From Xanthomonas albilineans (GTDB lineage Bacteria > Pseudomonadota > Gammaproteobacteria > Xanthomonadales > Xanthomonadaceae), in NCBI RefSeq assembly GCF_002939705.1, contig NZ_MDCB01000001.1:1-64000 (forward strand): a stretch of DNA of 64,000 bases. Direction: 5' to 3'. Each line of letters starts with the position of its first letter. Position 1 is the first letter of the stretch. A model generated the notes under the pieces. It was not told where the DNA came from. It was given only the letters and a program-made list of their open reading frames with translations, and ran no database searches. Below are positions 37,631 through 45,738 of the stretch, piece by piece. Position numbers and translations under genes: made by a program.

Positions 37631-38872
37631 ATGAATGCTGTATTGGATAGCCAAAGCGTTGAAATTAGTCGTCCACTTTGCCTCATGGAACTCACCACGG
37701 CGTCTGTTCATACCGATGAGGTGATGGAGGGCATCATGTGGGCGCGGTTGAACCGCATGCGCATGCGTCTCCAGGAGGTGTTGAAGGGGCGAGGTGCCGA
37801 AACTTTTCTCGAAGCGATCTATCAGCTTTATATATCTATTCCGCCAGACCGCCAGGCGCGTCTGCTTCTAAGCTCAGAATTTTGCGAATGCTACCTGGCC
37901 ATTGAAGCTGCACAGCGCAAAATCAGCACTGGAAGGTCTGATCAACAAGATGTCTGGGAATTGGCGCGAAATTTTTCGCTTCTCTACGACCTGGTTTGTC
38001 GCGAACATGCCATTGACGAGCTGAGCAAAGGTCGTGTGAGCAAGTATCTGGCTGAGTCGCGCCAGTGGCAGGTTTACAGTCCCCTTGGTGACACTTATGC
38101 CAATCGATCAAGTGCGGGCAGCTGGAATCTTGAGAAGGTTCCAAGTGTGGGTGAGTGCATTGCGGTTGACTTTGATAGTCCCGTTGCTACGAACTACGAG
38201 CCGCGATCAGGTGTGCTAAGTCAGGCCTACTTGCCGCTCGACGATTCCGAACGCAGTGCGGTGCGCACGAAAATCGCCGAAAGTCTGCGTTTGATCGACG
38301 AATCGGAGCCGCTTTATGGCTTGATCATCCGGAATTTCGTCAGGCGCATCGTTGTGCGCAAGTCGCAAGAGCGATCTGATCAAGGCCCTAAGCACTACGG
38401 GTCCGAGCATGTTCCACGGCAGCCCGGTTCGCTCAGACTACTCAACATCCATCGGGATGAACTCAGCGTCGAAGCGTGCATGGAGAGCTTAATGCACGAG
38501 AGCACGCATAATTTCCTCGCTGCTTGGGAGATTGCTCACGGCTTTTTCGTCGCCAACGACTACAAGCATCGCGTAGTTTCTCCTTGGTCTGGAAATCAGA
38601 TCCCGAATTCCTCGTTCATTCACGCGGTCTTTGTTTACTACATCTGCCACCGTCTTCTGAGAAGTCATCTGGCAAGATCAAAGGACCTTGCTGAAAGTGC
38701 GGTTGCACATGTCCACAAGCGATTGGCAGTTTGTGCGTCGGGATTTCTCATTCAGCAACCTCTGAGCCAGCGCCTGATGTCCACGGCACCGCTAAACTAC
38801 GACATTGGCAGCATGGTCGACATGATGCAGTCAGACATGCAGCGCCAATACGGATATGAGGCAGCGGTATGA
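37631..38872 (+). CDS. HExxH-motif protein, putative peptide beta-hydroxylase
   Basis: A 413-residue cytoplasmic protein without signal peptide. Its C-terminal half has H289-E-S-T-H293 in SLMHESTHNFLAAWE, followed about 40 residues later by SPWSGNQIPNSSFIHAVFVYY. That arrangement of HExxH, Pro/Gly-rich loop and a downstream His resembles the HEXXH-motif putative peptide-modification family, some members of which are 2-oxoglutarate-dependent peptide beta-hydroxylases. A zinc protease is the alternative. The N-terminal half (about 250 residues) is unassigned and may bind the leader. It starts 72 bases after the precursors and overlaps the next gene by four bases. Confidence 0.75.
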   Translation: MNAVLDSQSVEISRPLCLMELTTASVHTDEVMEGIMWARLNRMRMRLQEVLKGRGAETFLEAIYQLYISIPPDRQARLLLSSEFCECYLAIEAAQRKISTGRSDQQDVWELARNFSLLYDLVCREHAIDELSKGRVSKYLAESRQWQVYSPLGDTYANRSSAGSWNLEKVPSVGECIAVDFDSPVATNYEPRSGVLSQAYLPLDDSERSAVRTKIAESLRLIDESEPLYGLIIRNFVRRIVVRKSQERSDQGPKHYGSEHVPRQPGSLRLLNIHRDELSVEACMESLMHESTHNFLAAWEIAHGFFVANDYKHRVVSPWSGNQIPNSSFIHAVFVYYICHRLLRSHLARSKDLAESAVAHVHKRLAVCASGFLIQQPLSQRLMSTAPLNYDIGSMVDMMQSDMQRQYGYEAAV

Positions 38873-39750
38873 ACGCAAGGACTGTCGTGCTTTACTCAGA
38901 TCGGAACGACCCGGTTGCATTGAAGGCACTCGATAAGGCGAGCGCAGAGATTGCTTGCATCCATGTTGACCAGTTGATTCCGCTCTTGGGCCGCCAAGAT
39001 TGGCCCAAGGTGCTCGACATGACGACAACAGCGGATATCGAAGCAGTGTTTTCGGGCGCTAAAATCATCAACCGTGCCTTCACCCTATCTGGCACTGAGC
39101 TTTCATCTTGCTTGTCCGCCTGGGGCGTCGATGAGTGCTGGTTTCATATCCGCTTACAAGATCTATTGAAGCTTGGAAGAAGCGTATCGTATGACACCGG
39201 AGTTAGAGGCGTGTCGCGCTCGCTGCTCCCGCTGAACGCGCAATGGTTTGAGATGAGGCGCTCTTTGCCTGATCTGCTAACTCCCGCTTTCGAGTATGGC
39301 TTTGGCTACGAGCATCCTGACATCTCAGCTTTGGCGTCTCCGTTGCAAAAATCGGTGTGGTCGCTCTTCGATTGGAAAGTGGAACGACAGTTGAGTCCTG
39401 ATGAGGCCAAGCGACATCAGTTCTTCGTGGAGGCCCCGCGTGGCGTGCCATTGATCGCTTATTTTGCGGGGGATGCTTTGGAGGTACTTTGGCCCCGAGA
39501 GCGCGTAGGTGTGGACCTTGGGCAGGTCAGGGAAGTGGTTGGCGCTGCCAGACGCGTTTTCTGTGCTGAGGCTGGTGAAGTGCTGCTCTATGCAGAAGAC
39601 CAAGCGTTGCGCTTTTATGCGTTTTCACCCCATCTACTCTCGGTGGCAGAAGAGCCCACATTCCAAGTGATGCTGAGCAATTGGCTGTTGCCCCCTCATT
39701 TTGACGCTGTAAGGAGCCTCGCCGATGCTGCGCCTCGGATCATCCATTGA
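38869..39750 (+). CDS. Unrecognised 293-residue protein of the RiPP-like operon
   Basis: A soluble protein with no signal peptide or clear catalytic motif. The first 40 residues (TVVLYSDRNDPVALKALDKA, then IACIHVDQLI) look like a Rossmann-type start, as in the pre-ATP domain of ATP-grasp peptide ligases; KIINRAF and FFVEAPRGVPLIAYFAGDAL recall parts of that fold. The glycine-rich and metal sites of a true ATP-grasp were not found, so this is only a hint. It overlaps the HExxH gene by 4 bases and the methyltransferase by 26, so it belongs to the operon. Confidence 0.7.
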   Translation: MNARTVVLYSDRNDPVALKALDKASAEIACIHVDQLIPLLGRQDWPKVLDMTTTADIEAVFSGAKIINRAFTLSGTELSSCLSAWGVDECWFHIRLQDLLKLGRSVSYDTGVRGVSRSLLPLNAQWFEMRRSLPDLLTPAFEYGFGYEHPDISALASPLQKSVWSLFDWKVERQLSPDEAKRHQFFVEAPRGVPLIAYFAGDALEVLWPRERVGVDLGQVREVVGAARRVFCAEAGEVLLYAEDQALRFYAFSPHLLSVAEEPTFQVMLSNWLLPPHFDAVRSLADAAPRIIH

Positions 39751-40519
39751 GCAGCTTCTTCGAATTCGGGAGGAGATGGGTTGGCTTTACGGAAGCGAAG
39801 ATCTCTGCGTATTGCTTTACAGCTTGGTCAAGCGAGAAAAGCCGGCCATGGTCGTGGAGCTTGGAACAGGGCTGGGGGTTTCTACGGCTTGGATAGCGGC
39901 CGCGATGAAGGAGGCCGGAAGGGGTGTTTTGCACACCTATGACAACGGGTCTCATTACATCAGTGAGCCTTCAAAGAAGTTCCTCAGTGGTCTGTCTGAA
40001 CCCCTGAACTCGTTTGCAAACCTGCGAGATGGCTTGGATGGCTTCAATGCCTTCATCGGAAGTTTGCTGTCGTGGGTGGGGGCGGAGGAGCATGTGGTTG
40101 TTCACCTGGGCGATATCGCGATGGGTGAAGTGGCATCGGATGATGCGTTTCAATCGGGGGTCGACATGGTGTTCTCGGACTTCAATCACTCGCCTGAGAG
40201 CATCCAGGCGTTGCTTGGCGCTTTTCTTCCGGTCATGCGGGAGACCTCGTCTATTTTCATTGATAGCGCTTCAACGCATCGGCTGAGCTACCTGGCACTT
40301 GAAAAGATTGTGGAGCATCTTAACCAGGGGCGATTGCCCGCAGGGCTCACCAAGGGGCTGGATGAGCTTGGCGTTCAGCACCTCGAAACAAGGGTGAGGC
40401 GCTCGTCGTTTCGCCTCATGCACCTGACCGAAACGAGCGATCGCGCTCAAAACAGCACTGCCTGGGTGAGGATCGAGCCCATCGATATTCAGGCAGCGGG
40501 TGTGAAATTTTTCCACTAG
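39725..40519 (+). CDS. SAM-dependent methyltransferase of the RiPP-like operon
   Basis: A 264-residue class I methyltransferase. Motif I is MVVELGTGLGVSTAWIAAAM, motif II region is LHTYDNGSHY, and VDMVFSDFNHSPESI is the acidic strand-4 motif. The layout matches the Methyltransf_24/O-methyltransferase group. Its substrate is presumably the precursor peptide, for instance a carboxylate, hydroxyl or imidazole, but this is inferred only from the operon. The start lies within the preceding gene; its stop directly abuts the first permease ATG. Confidence 0.8.
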   Translation: MLRLGSSIEQLLRIREEMGWLYGSEDLCVLLYSLVKREKPAMVVELGTGLGVSTAWIAAAMKEAGRGVLHTYDNGSHYISEPSKKFLSGLSEPLNSFANLRDGLDGFNAFIGSLLSWVGAEEHVVVHLGDIAMGEVASDDAFQSGVDMVFSDFNHSPESIQALLGAFLPVMRETSSIFIDSASTHRLSYLALEKIVEHLNQGRLPAGLTKGLDELGVQHLETRVRRSSFRLMHLTETSDRAQNSTAWVRIEPIDIQAAGVKFFH

Positions 40520-41839
40520 ATGCAGGGTGCAATGTTTAGCTACTACCTGACTTTGGCAAAGCAAAACATCTTGGCGTCAAAGGTGATGACCCTGGCGCTG
40601 GCGGTTGCACTTGCTTTGGGTGTTGGTGCAAGCATGACAATGCTCACGGTAGTTCGGGTGCTGTCATGGGACCCCATGCCAGGTCGCAGCACTCACTTGT
40701 TTCACCCCTACTTCGATCCTTTGCCTCGCTCTTATGAAGCGAAAGCCTCGCTCGATCCCCGCAACTCAGTGAGTTGGGTCGATGCCAAAGAGATCATGCG
40801 CAGACTTCCGGCACCGTCGAGCGCTGCCATGGCCACAGGTCACCTGCTTGTGGCGGCACAGAATGGGGTAGATGCGCCATTTTTTGTTGATGGCCAGTAT
40901 GCAACCCCCGACATTTTTGGCATGTTTGGGATTGATCTGATCCAGGGTAGATCTTGGACCGAAGACGAGGAGCTGTCACGAGCTGCGCTAGTGGTGATCA
41001 GTGAGTCTTTTAGAAAACGCCTCGGGCAAGCGGGTGAAGTCGGAAAAATCCTGCAATTGGGTTCAAAAGCGTTTCGCATCGTGGGCATTTCGCGCAACTG
41101 GGCACCGATGCCGCGCTTCCACACTGATCTGCAAAAGGATACTTTCAGGGGGCAAGACGATTTCTTCATTCCCCTCCACACAGCAATTGACGACAGGCTC
41201 AGTGTCAGTTCGAGCATGTTCTCGTGGGAGCAGGGCGAGGAGTCCAATAAGATGGAAAGCCCCTCAACCGCTTGGTTGCAATTTTGGGTCTATCTTGAAG
41301 ATCGGGCCGCGCAACAACGCTATGCGGAGCAGCTCCAAAGCTATGTGGAGCAGCAAGCAAATAGTGGCCGCTTTGAGCGGCGCAGCCCAGCTCGCTTGGA
41401 AGGGCTTGAAGCTTTTCTGATCCGGCGTCAGGTGGTGCCAGATGATGTGAAGCTCCAATTGGCATTGGCCATTGGCTTCTTGATTGTCTGCATGGTCAAC
41501 ATCTGCGCGCTGCTCTTTTCACGTTTCATTCGGCGAACCCATGAAGTGGCGGTGCGACGGGCGCTGGGGGCTCGCAGGATCGATATCTTGGCGCAGCTTT
41601 GCACCGAAGCGCTCCTGATCGGGGTGCTCGGAGGGCTAGGCGCACTGGTCGTCTGTCAAGTTGGGCTATCGGTGGTTAGAGCGCAGCCGGAAGACTACGC
41701 GGCGTTAGCGCACCTGGATCCGACCATGGTGGCAGCAACCTTGGCTTTCGCCTGCCTATCGAGCCTCGCCGCTGCCGCGCTACCGGCCTTCCGAACCGCT
41801 TCTGGTCGAACAGCCATGCAAATCAAGGTTGCAGAATGA
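40520..41839 (+). CDS. FtsX/MacB-type ABC permease 1
   Basis: A 439-residue inner-membrane protein with the four-helix MacB/FtsX plan: TM1 at about 20-45, a large periplasmic domain (about 50-300, including RIVGISRNWAPMP as in MacB_PCD), then three C-terminal helices with the RFIRRTHEVAVRRALGARRI coupling motif. No ATP-binding domain is fused or encoded nearby. The ATG at 40532 (MFSYYL) is an alternative start. It is paired with a second permease, as in heterodimeric FtsX-type exporters. Confidence 0.88.
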   Translation: MQGAMFSYYLTLAKQNILASKVMTLALAVALALGVGASMTMLTVVRVLSWDPMPGRSTHLFHPYFDPLPRSYEAKASLDPRNSVSWVDAKEIMRRLPAPSSAAMATGHLLVAAQNGVDAPFFVDGQYATPDIFGMFGIDLIQGRSWTEDEELSRAALVVISESFRKRLGQAGEVGKILQLGSKAFRIVGISRNWAPMPRFHTDLQKDTFRGQDDFFIPLHTAIDDRLSVSSSMFSWEQGEESNKMESPSTAWLQFWVYLEDRAAQQRYAEQLQSYVEQQANSGRFERRSPARLEGLEAFLIRRQVVPDDVKLQLALAIGFLIVCMVNICALLFSRFIRRTHEVAVRRALGARRIDILAQLCTEALLIGVLGGLGALVVCQVGLSVVRAQPEDYAALAHLDPTMVAATLAFACLSSLAAAALPAFRTASGRTAMQIKVAE

Positions 41840-43083
41840 GCATCTCTGAGATCCCGGTCATTGCGCGCAGCCTCAGACGGCATCGGTTTATTTCTGCTAT
41901 TTTTCTCTTGCAGATCATCATCACCACGGCGGTCATTAGCAATGTTTCCTCATTGCTGGCTGATCGGGTTGAACTTCTGACCTACCAGACAGGACTGGGT
42001 GAAGGGGGGCTTGGCATTGTCGAGACCGAGTTCCTCGGTGAAGGAAGCGATGACGCACGGCCCAAGGTGCTTGCTGATTTGCAGCGCATTCGCGAGGTGC
42101 CAGGAGTTCAAAATGTCGCCGCCGTTGAAGCGCTGCCATTGAGTCAAAACAACTGGACCGTTGGCATCACCAACAAGCTTCCAGACCGAAACGATCTTCG
42201 CGGTGTGATTGAAGCAGAGCCATCCGTTTATAGCGTTTCACCCGGTGCACTGCAAACGCTTGGCATCGCACTTTCGGCTGGACGCGATTTCTCGCCTGAT
42301 GCCTATGTTCCCATGGTCGCGAGCAATGACTACTCAGGGCTTTATGACGCGGGTGAGGTCATCATCTCAAAGGCCTTAGCGCAGGCGCTGTTTCCAGGAG
42401 AGAGTGCGCTTGGTAGGGCGATCTTTGTCGATGGCAAGCATCCGGTTCACATCGTAGGCGTTGCTGACCATTTGTCCCGCCCGCTTCTGGGAAGCGGTCA
42501 AGGCAATGATGTGTCGATGCTCTTGCCGTTGGTTCCGGATGCCAAGCGTGTGATTTATGCTATCCGAAGTGACCCCGATCGATTGAACAGTGTGCTGAGC
42601 GATGCAGAGGCAGGGATCCGAGCCCTGGATCGAAATCGAATGACTCCTCGGGTCATGAGCTACGAGGCGCTTCGCCACGGCTACTTCCGGCGTGATCGAA
42701 TGATGGCTTACCTCTTTCTCGCAGCTGGCGCCTCATTAGTGGTAGTCACTGGGATTGGAGTCTACGGCTTGGTGAGCTTTTGGGTTCGCCAGCGCTACCG
42801 ATACATCGGGATTCGTCGATCGCTGGGCGCGCGCTCCATCGACATCAGTCGGTATTTCATGACGGAGAACATGCTTTTAACGGTCGTGGGTGCGGGAGTC
42901 GGGAGCGGTCTGGCGGCGGCATTGAGCATGTGGGTCTCCGCTCACTACGGTGCCCCGAAGCTGCCTGGCGCATTCCTCATCGCTGGCTTTGTTTTGGTTT
43001 GCGCGCTTGGTCAGCTTGCCGCCTGGCTCCCTGCTCGCAAGGCAGCAAAGACTGCGCCCGTGGTCACGATGAGATCCGTATAG
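41836..43083 (+). CDS. FtsX/MacB-type ABC permease 2
   Basis: A 415-residue partner of the preceding permease, overlapping it by four bases. It has TM1 near 20-40, a periplasmic domain with VHIVGVADHLSRP, and three C-terminal helices including RQRYRYIGIRRSLGARSID as the ATPase-coupling motif. No MacA-like adaptor, ATPase or outer-membrane channel follows, so the transporter must borrow these from elsewhere. It ends the operon. Confidence 0.88.
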   Translation: MSISEIPVIARSLRRHRFISAIFLLQIIITTAVISNVSSLLADRVELLTYQTGLGEGGLGIVETEFLGEGSDDARPKVLADLQRIREVPGVQNVAAVEALPLSQNNWTVGITNKLPDRNDLRGVIEAEPSVYSVSPGALQTLGIALSAGRDFSPDAYVPMVASNDYSGLYDAGEVIISKALAQALFPGESALGRAIFVDGKHPVHIVGVADHLSRPLLGSGQGNDVSMLLPLVPDAKRVIYAIRSDPDRLNSVLSDAEAGIRALDRNRMTPRVMSYEALRHGYFRRDRMMAYLFLAAGASLVVVTGIGVYGLVSFWVRQRYRYIGIRRSLGARSIDISRYFMTENMLLTVVGAGVGSGLAAALSMWVSAHYGAPKLPGAFLIAGFVLVCALGQLAAWLPARKAAKTAPVVTMRSV

Positions 43084-43330
43084 AAAGCGTTATAGTGTTT
43101 ATTTAGTCAGGATTGATGACTAAATGTGATCTTATGATCTTTAGTTATTTTCAATTATCGCTAACCAGAAATTAGTTGCGAGATGTGAGACACCGTCCCA
43201 GGGACTCGCGCGGCAGCAATCCTCTCCGAAGCGCAAATGCATGCGAACGAGCGGGGAGGTGCAGTGCTTTTTTGGGGCGCCTTGACGAATGCCCCGACTG
43301 CCTTAGCCTGGATGTTCACAAAGGAGACAT
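43084..43330. other. Gap after the RiPP-like operon
   Basis: The first 90 bases are AT-rich and could hold a promoter or the operon's end, without a clear terminator. A strong ribosome site (AAAGGAGACAT) directly precedes the next gene. Confidence 0.4.
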
Positions 43331-43600
43331 ATGAACGGAGAAAGCAAAGCGTTAATCCAAGCGGCGATGCACATTAAAGACCATGCGGCCATCATCCAAC
43401 TGGTCCAGGCGGCGGAAGATCCATCGCGCTTTGCATGGGAGATCTTGGATCTGGCGGTCGAAGCCAGGGACGAGCCGCTCGTCGATGCTTTGCTCCCGCA
43501 CTTGAACAGCGTCTCGCATAGTTATCCTCTCATTCGGGCAGTGCAGCGCGGAACAGCATCGATTTTGAAGAAGCTGATCCGTTTGACCGAGCCGAACCTA
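43331..43600 (+). pseudogene. Ankyrin-like protein truncated by an IS element
   Basis: The first 90 residues read like helix-turn-helix repeats of an ankyrin type (KDHAAIIQLVQAAEDPS, VEARDEPLVDALLPHLN, YPLIRAVQRGTASILKKLI). The frame then runs into the terminal sequence of an IS5-type element at about 43601 and stops at 43648 with foreign residues. The start is intact, with a strong ribosome site. The rest of the gene is missing from the other side of the IS fragment. Confidence 0.6.
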
Positions 43601-43981
43601 GAGCGTGTTATGAACTTTGAAGTAGAGATGCCGCATTTCCGAGCATGAGGATGGTGAAAACGACGAAGTGAAGTCCTGCCAGTGTTTCAGGCAAGCGTTC
43701 GTCGTCACGGGCCAAGCTTCGGAACCGATTGAGCCAACCGAAACTGCGTTCCACGACCCAGCGATGCGGCAGCAGCACAAAGCCCTTCTTGGCCTCCGGC
43801 AGCTTCACGAAGTGCAGTTCGATGCCTTCCTCCCGCGCAGCTTCGGCCGGGTCTTTGCCGGTGTAGCCTTGATCGACGAAGGCGAGCTTCACCGTTTCGC
43901 CGGTGACATACTGGACTTCCTGCGCCAGCGAGCGCACCTGGGCCCGCTCCTGCTCGTTGGCCGGCGTGACCTGCCGACGCC
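43601..43981 (-). mobile_element. IS5-family element fragment (3' part)
   Basis: The element end is taken as GAGCGTGTTATGAACTTT at 43601, preceded by CTA, a possible TNA target. On the minus strand the transposase C-terminus is readable from [19 protein letters not shown] to the stop at 43608, including [17 protein letters not shown] and [19 protein letters not shown], typical of the DDE domain of IS5-group transposases. The similarity breaks at about 43981, so the 5' two thirds and the other terminal repeat are gone. It cannot move by itself. Confidence 0.85.
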
Positions 43982-43989
43982 TTCATCCC

Positions 43990-44378
43990 CCGTTAAAACG
44001 AGCATAATACTTTCAGCTTTGATAACAAGCTGTATGATGCACGAAACGAATATAACACGAGCACTTTCCAATTCATCCCGCAGAGGTCTGGGAAATACCA
44101 GATGGGCGCATCAGCCTACTTCGCACCAAGTACTGAGTCGCAGCATCCTGATGCTGTTGTATGTAAATGGCTCAGAGGCTGTGCGCATCAGTGAGGTCTC
44201 GCTGTATGGCAGCATTGCGCCAGCACCCGGTGCCGGCGGCATGAGTGGCGGAGTAACGGTTGTACAGCTATCCGCAGGCGACGTAGTCACAATCACGGCC
44301 TACTCAAACTCTGTCGGCAGCTACACCATCAAGAGCTATCCATTCGCCACATACTTCACTGCTGATCGAATTGCCTAG
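43990..44378 (+). pseudogene. Broken C1q-like domain protein (phage-type)
   Basis: Two frames join into one gC1q-like beta domain. FDNKLYDARNEYNTSTFQF and RSGKYQMGASAYFAPSTES are read in one frame from 44018. Then LYVNGSEAVRISEVSLYG to AGDVVTITAYSNSVGSYTI and YFTADRIA follow in another, with the break near 44155. The order (F-strand start, GxYxxxxS, LYVNG, LxAGDxVxI, final YFxxxxI) matches C1q domains common on phage tail proteins. The upstream part is missing at the IS boundary. Confidence 0.65.
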
Positions 44379-44462
44379 AGGCTGATCGTGCCGGGTAGGG
44401 AAACCCTGACACAATGACGCGGCGACCACTGATTGAGCCGGGGAGCCAGTCCCTGACAGCAA

Positions 44463-44486
44463 AAACCCCGCCGGAGCGGGGTTCTT
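44463..44486. terminator. Terminator-like hairpin
   Basis: AAACCCCGCC and GGAGCGGGGTT form a strong GC stem with a short loop, preceded by an A-run that acts as the T-run for the minus strand. It lies 5 bases beyond the stop of the minus-strand HTH gene. Confidence 0.75.
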
Positions 44487-44490
44487 GCTG

Positions 44491-44949
44491 TTAGACGGTC
44501 TGTTTCCAGCGACGCCCTTCTTCCTGGAAAATCATCATTTGTTCGTGATGCTCTTGATCAAGGCTGTTTAGTGTTTCAATCAGCCTACGCACATGAACAT
44601 TGTTGTTGAAGTGACCCTTAAGCAACACTCTCAGCATTCGGTCTGCAGGTCCAGAAATTTTGGCTTTTGCTTTCTCCCAAGTCGCCAAGGTCTGCACATT
44701 CACATCCAAGGCCGCAGCAAGCGCGATCTGCGACATCTGCATTTCTTTTCGCAGGAATCGAATCTCAGTGCTGGAGAGCTTGCGTGGCTTCATGGTTAGA
44801 GCAAGTGCAAGAGCCTTGTGCAGCCCATCCACGTCCTCAATTGCAACGCCATCGCCATACGGCGTCTTGTGCACGGTGAAGCCATTGCGCAGCCAAACGT
44901 TGCGCAATCCGGATTCCGTGTAGTGATACATTCCCTCGGTGTTCTTCAT
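44491..44949 (-). CDS. HTH antitoxin-like protein
   Basis: A 152-residue protein. An N-terminal part (MYHYTESGLRNVWLRNGF) precedes an XRE-type helix-turn-helix: LSSTEIRFLRKEMQMSQIAL, then LDVNVQTLATWEKAKAKI. This layout is common in antitoxins of the HigA/MqsA kind. It is encoded after the DUF4258 protein with a 4-base overlap, the usual coupling of a toxin-antitoxin pair, here toxin first. Autoregulation at the upstream palindrome is likely. Confidence 0.8.
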   Translation of the reverse strand: MKNTEGMYHYTESGLRNVWLRNGFTVHKTPYGDGVAIEDVDGLHKALALALTMKPRKLSSTEIRFLRKEMQMSQIALAAALDVNVQTLATWEKAKAKISGPADRMLRVLLKGHFNNNVHVRRLIETLNSLDQEHHEQMMIFQEEGRRWKQTV

Positions 44950-45272
44950 GATCTGCTAGCCCTGAAAGCAGTGATGACAATGTTCCTGATTCGAGAGTTG
45001 TCGATCGCTACTCCACAACCTATCGTTTCGCCGCATGAGTATCGCTCGACAGTTACCTTCCACATGCCGTAGCGATCCAAAAACGGAGACTCAACAATCC
45101 TTCCCTTCTTGAGGCAGTCAATGACCTGCGTACGCGTGATCTTTCGCTTCTTCATCTGCTTCACGGCGTGCTCCGTGAAGATGACGTTTGCGCTGTTATC
45201 GGCAATCTTCGACATCAGCCGTTTTGCGGCTGCATCGGTCAGCCGGAATGCCACCACTTTCTGCGCTGTCAT
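44946..45272 (-). CDS. DUF4258-type putative toxin
   Basis: About 108 residues. The core NVIFTEHAVKQMKKRKITRT, then VIDCLKKGRIVES and YGMWKVTVER, matches DUF4258, a small RelE/MqsR-like fold often encoded next to HTH antitoxins. A ribonuclease role is inferred. The start could be the ATG at 45272 or a GTG two codons earlier at 45278. A perfect palindrome lies about 30 bases upstream. Confidence 0.75.
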   Translation of the reverse strand: MTAQKVVAFRLTDAAAKRLMSKIADNSANVIFTEHAVKQMKKRKITRTQVIDCLKKGRIVESPFLDRYGMWKVTVERYSCGETIGCGVAIDNSRIRNIVITAFRASRS

Positions 45273-45304
45273 TGGCACCGCCTTGTTCCTAGAGGAAGAC
45301 TATA

Positions 45305-45323
45305 GCCTATAGATTGTATAGGC
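45305..45323. promoter_or_regulatory. Palindromic operator of the toxin-antitoxin-like pair
   Basis: GCCTATA (45305-45311) and TATAGGC (45317-45323) form a perfect 7-bp inverted repeat with a 5-base spacer, in an AT-rich patch of a GC-rich region. It overlaps TATACA/TATAGT-like -10 sequences on the minus strand, so binding there would block the operon's promoter. Confidence 0.6.
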
Positions 45324-45661
45324 AAGTGATCGCCGTCAAGTTCGCACTGCCGTTGGTCCGGAAGTCAGCCTTCGCCTCAAATCCCGGTCCCTGCGATGGC
45401 GCCGCCCCATCCTTGCGGCATCGGCCAAGTTCCCAGGACGCCGTCACAGACTTGAGGCTTGGCATCGTGGGTTCAGGGACAACCATCTGACTTGTTCAGC
45501 TACTTGGCCGGACGCGGCGCCATGATGGCCGCTCAACCCGCGTGGCGCCTGAGCAGCGCCTGGCCGGCACCATTAGGCAGCACTGAGCCAGTGATAGAAT
45601 GGGCCAGGGCGTCAGCACAGAAATAGCACAGCGCTTCCGATAGATGCCCTGAAAGCCTTAT
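45324..45661. other. Gap between TA-like pair and tRNA-Arg
   Basis: No coding feature is supported. Frames crossing this region and the tRNA are shadows. It may hold decayed island-end sequence and the tRNA promoter. Confidence 0.4.
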
Positions 45662-45738
45662 GGCCCCGTAGCTCAGCTGGATAGAGCGGTCCCCTCCTAA
45701 GGGACAGGTCGTGCGTTCAAATCGCGCCGGGGTCACCA
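45662..45738 (+). tRNA. tRNA-Arg (anticodon CCT)
   Basis: A 77-base cloverleaf. Acceptor GGCCCCG pairs with CGGGGTC (one G-T), the D arm is GCTC AGCTGGAT AGAGC, anticodon stem GTCCC/GGGAC encloses loop CTCCTAA, the T arm is GTGCG TTCAAAT CGCGC, and CCA is encoded. Such tRNA genes are frequent integration sites, and this one borders the island. Confidence 0.95.
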
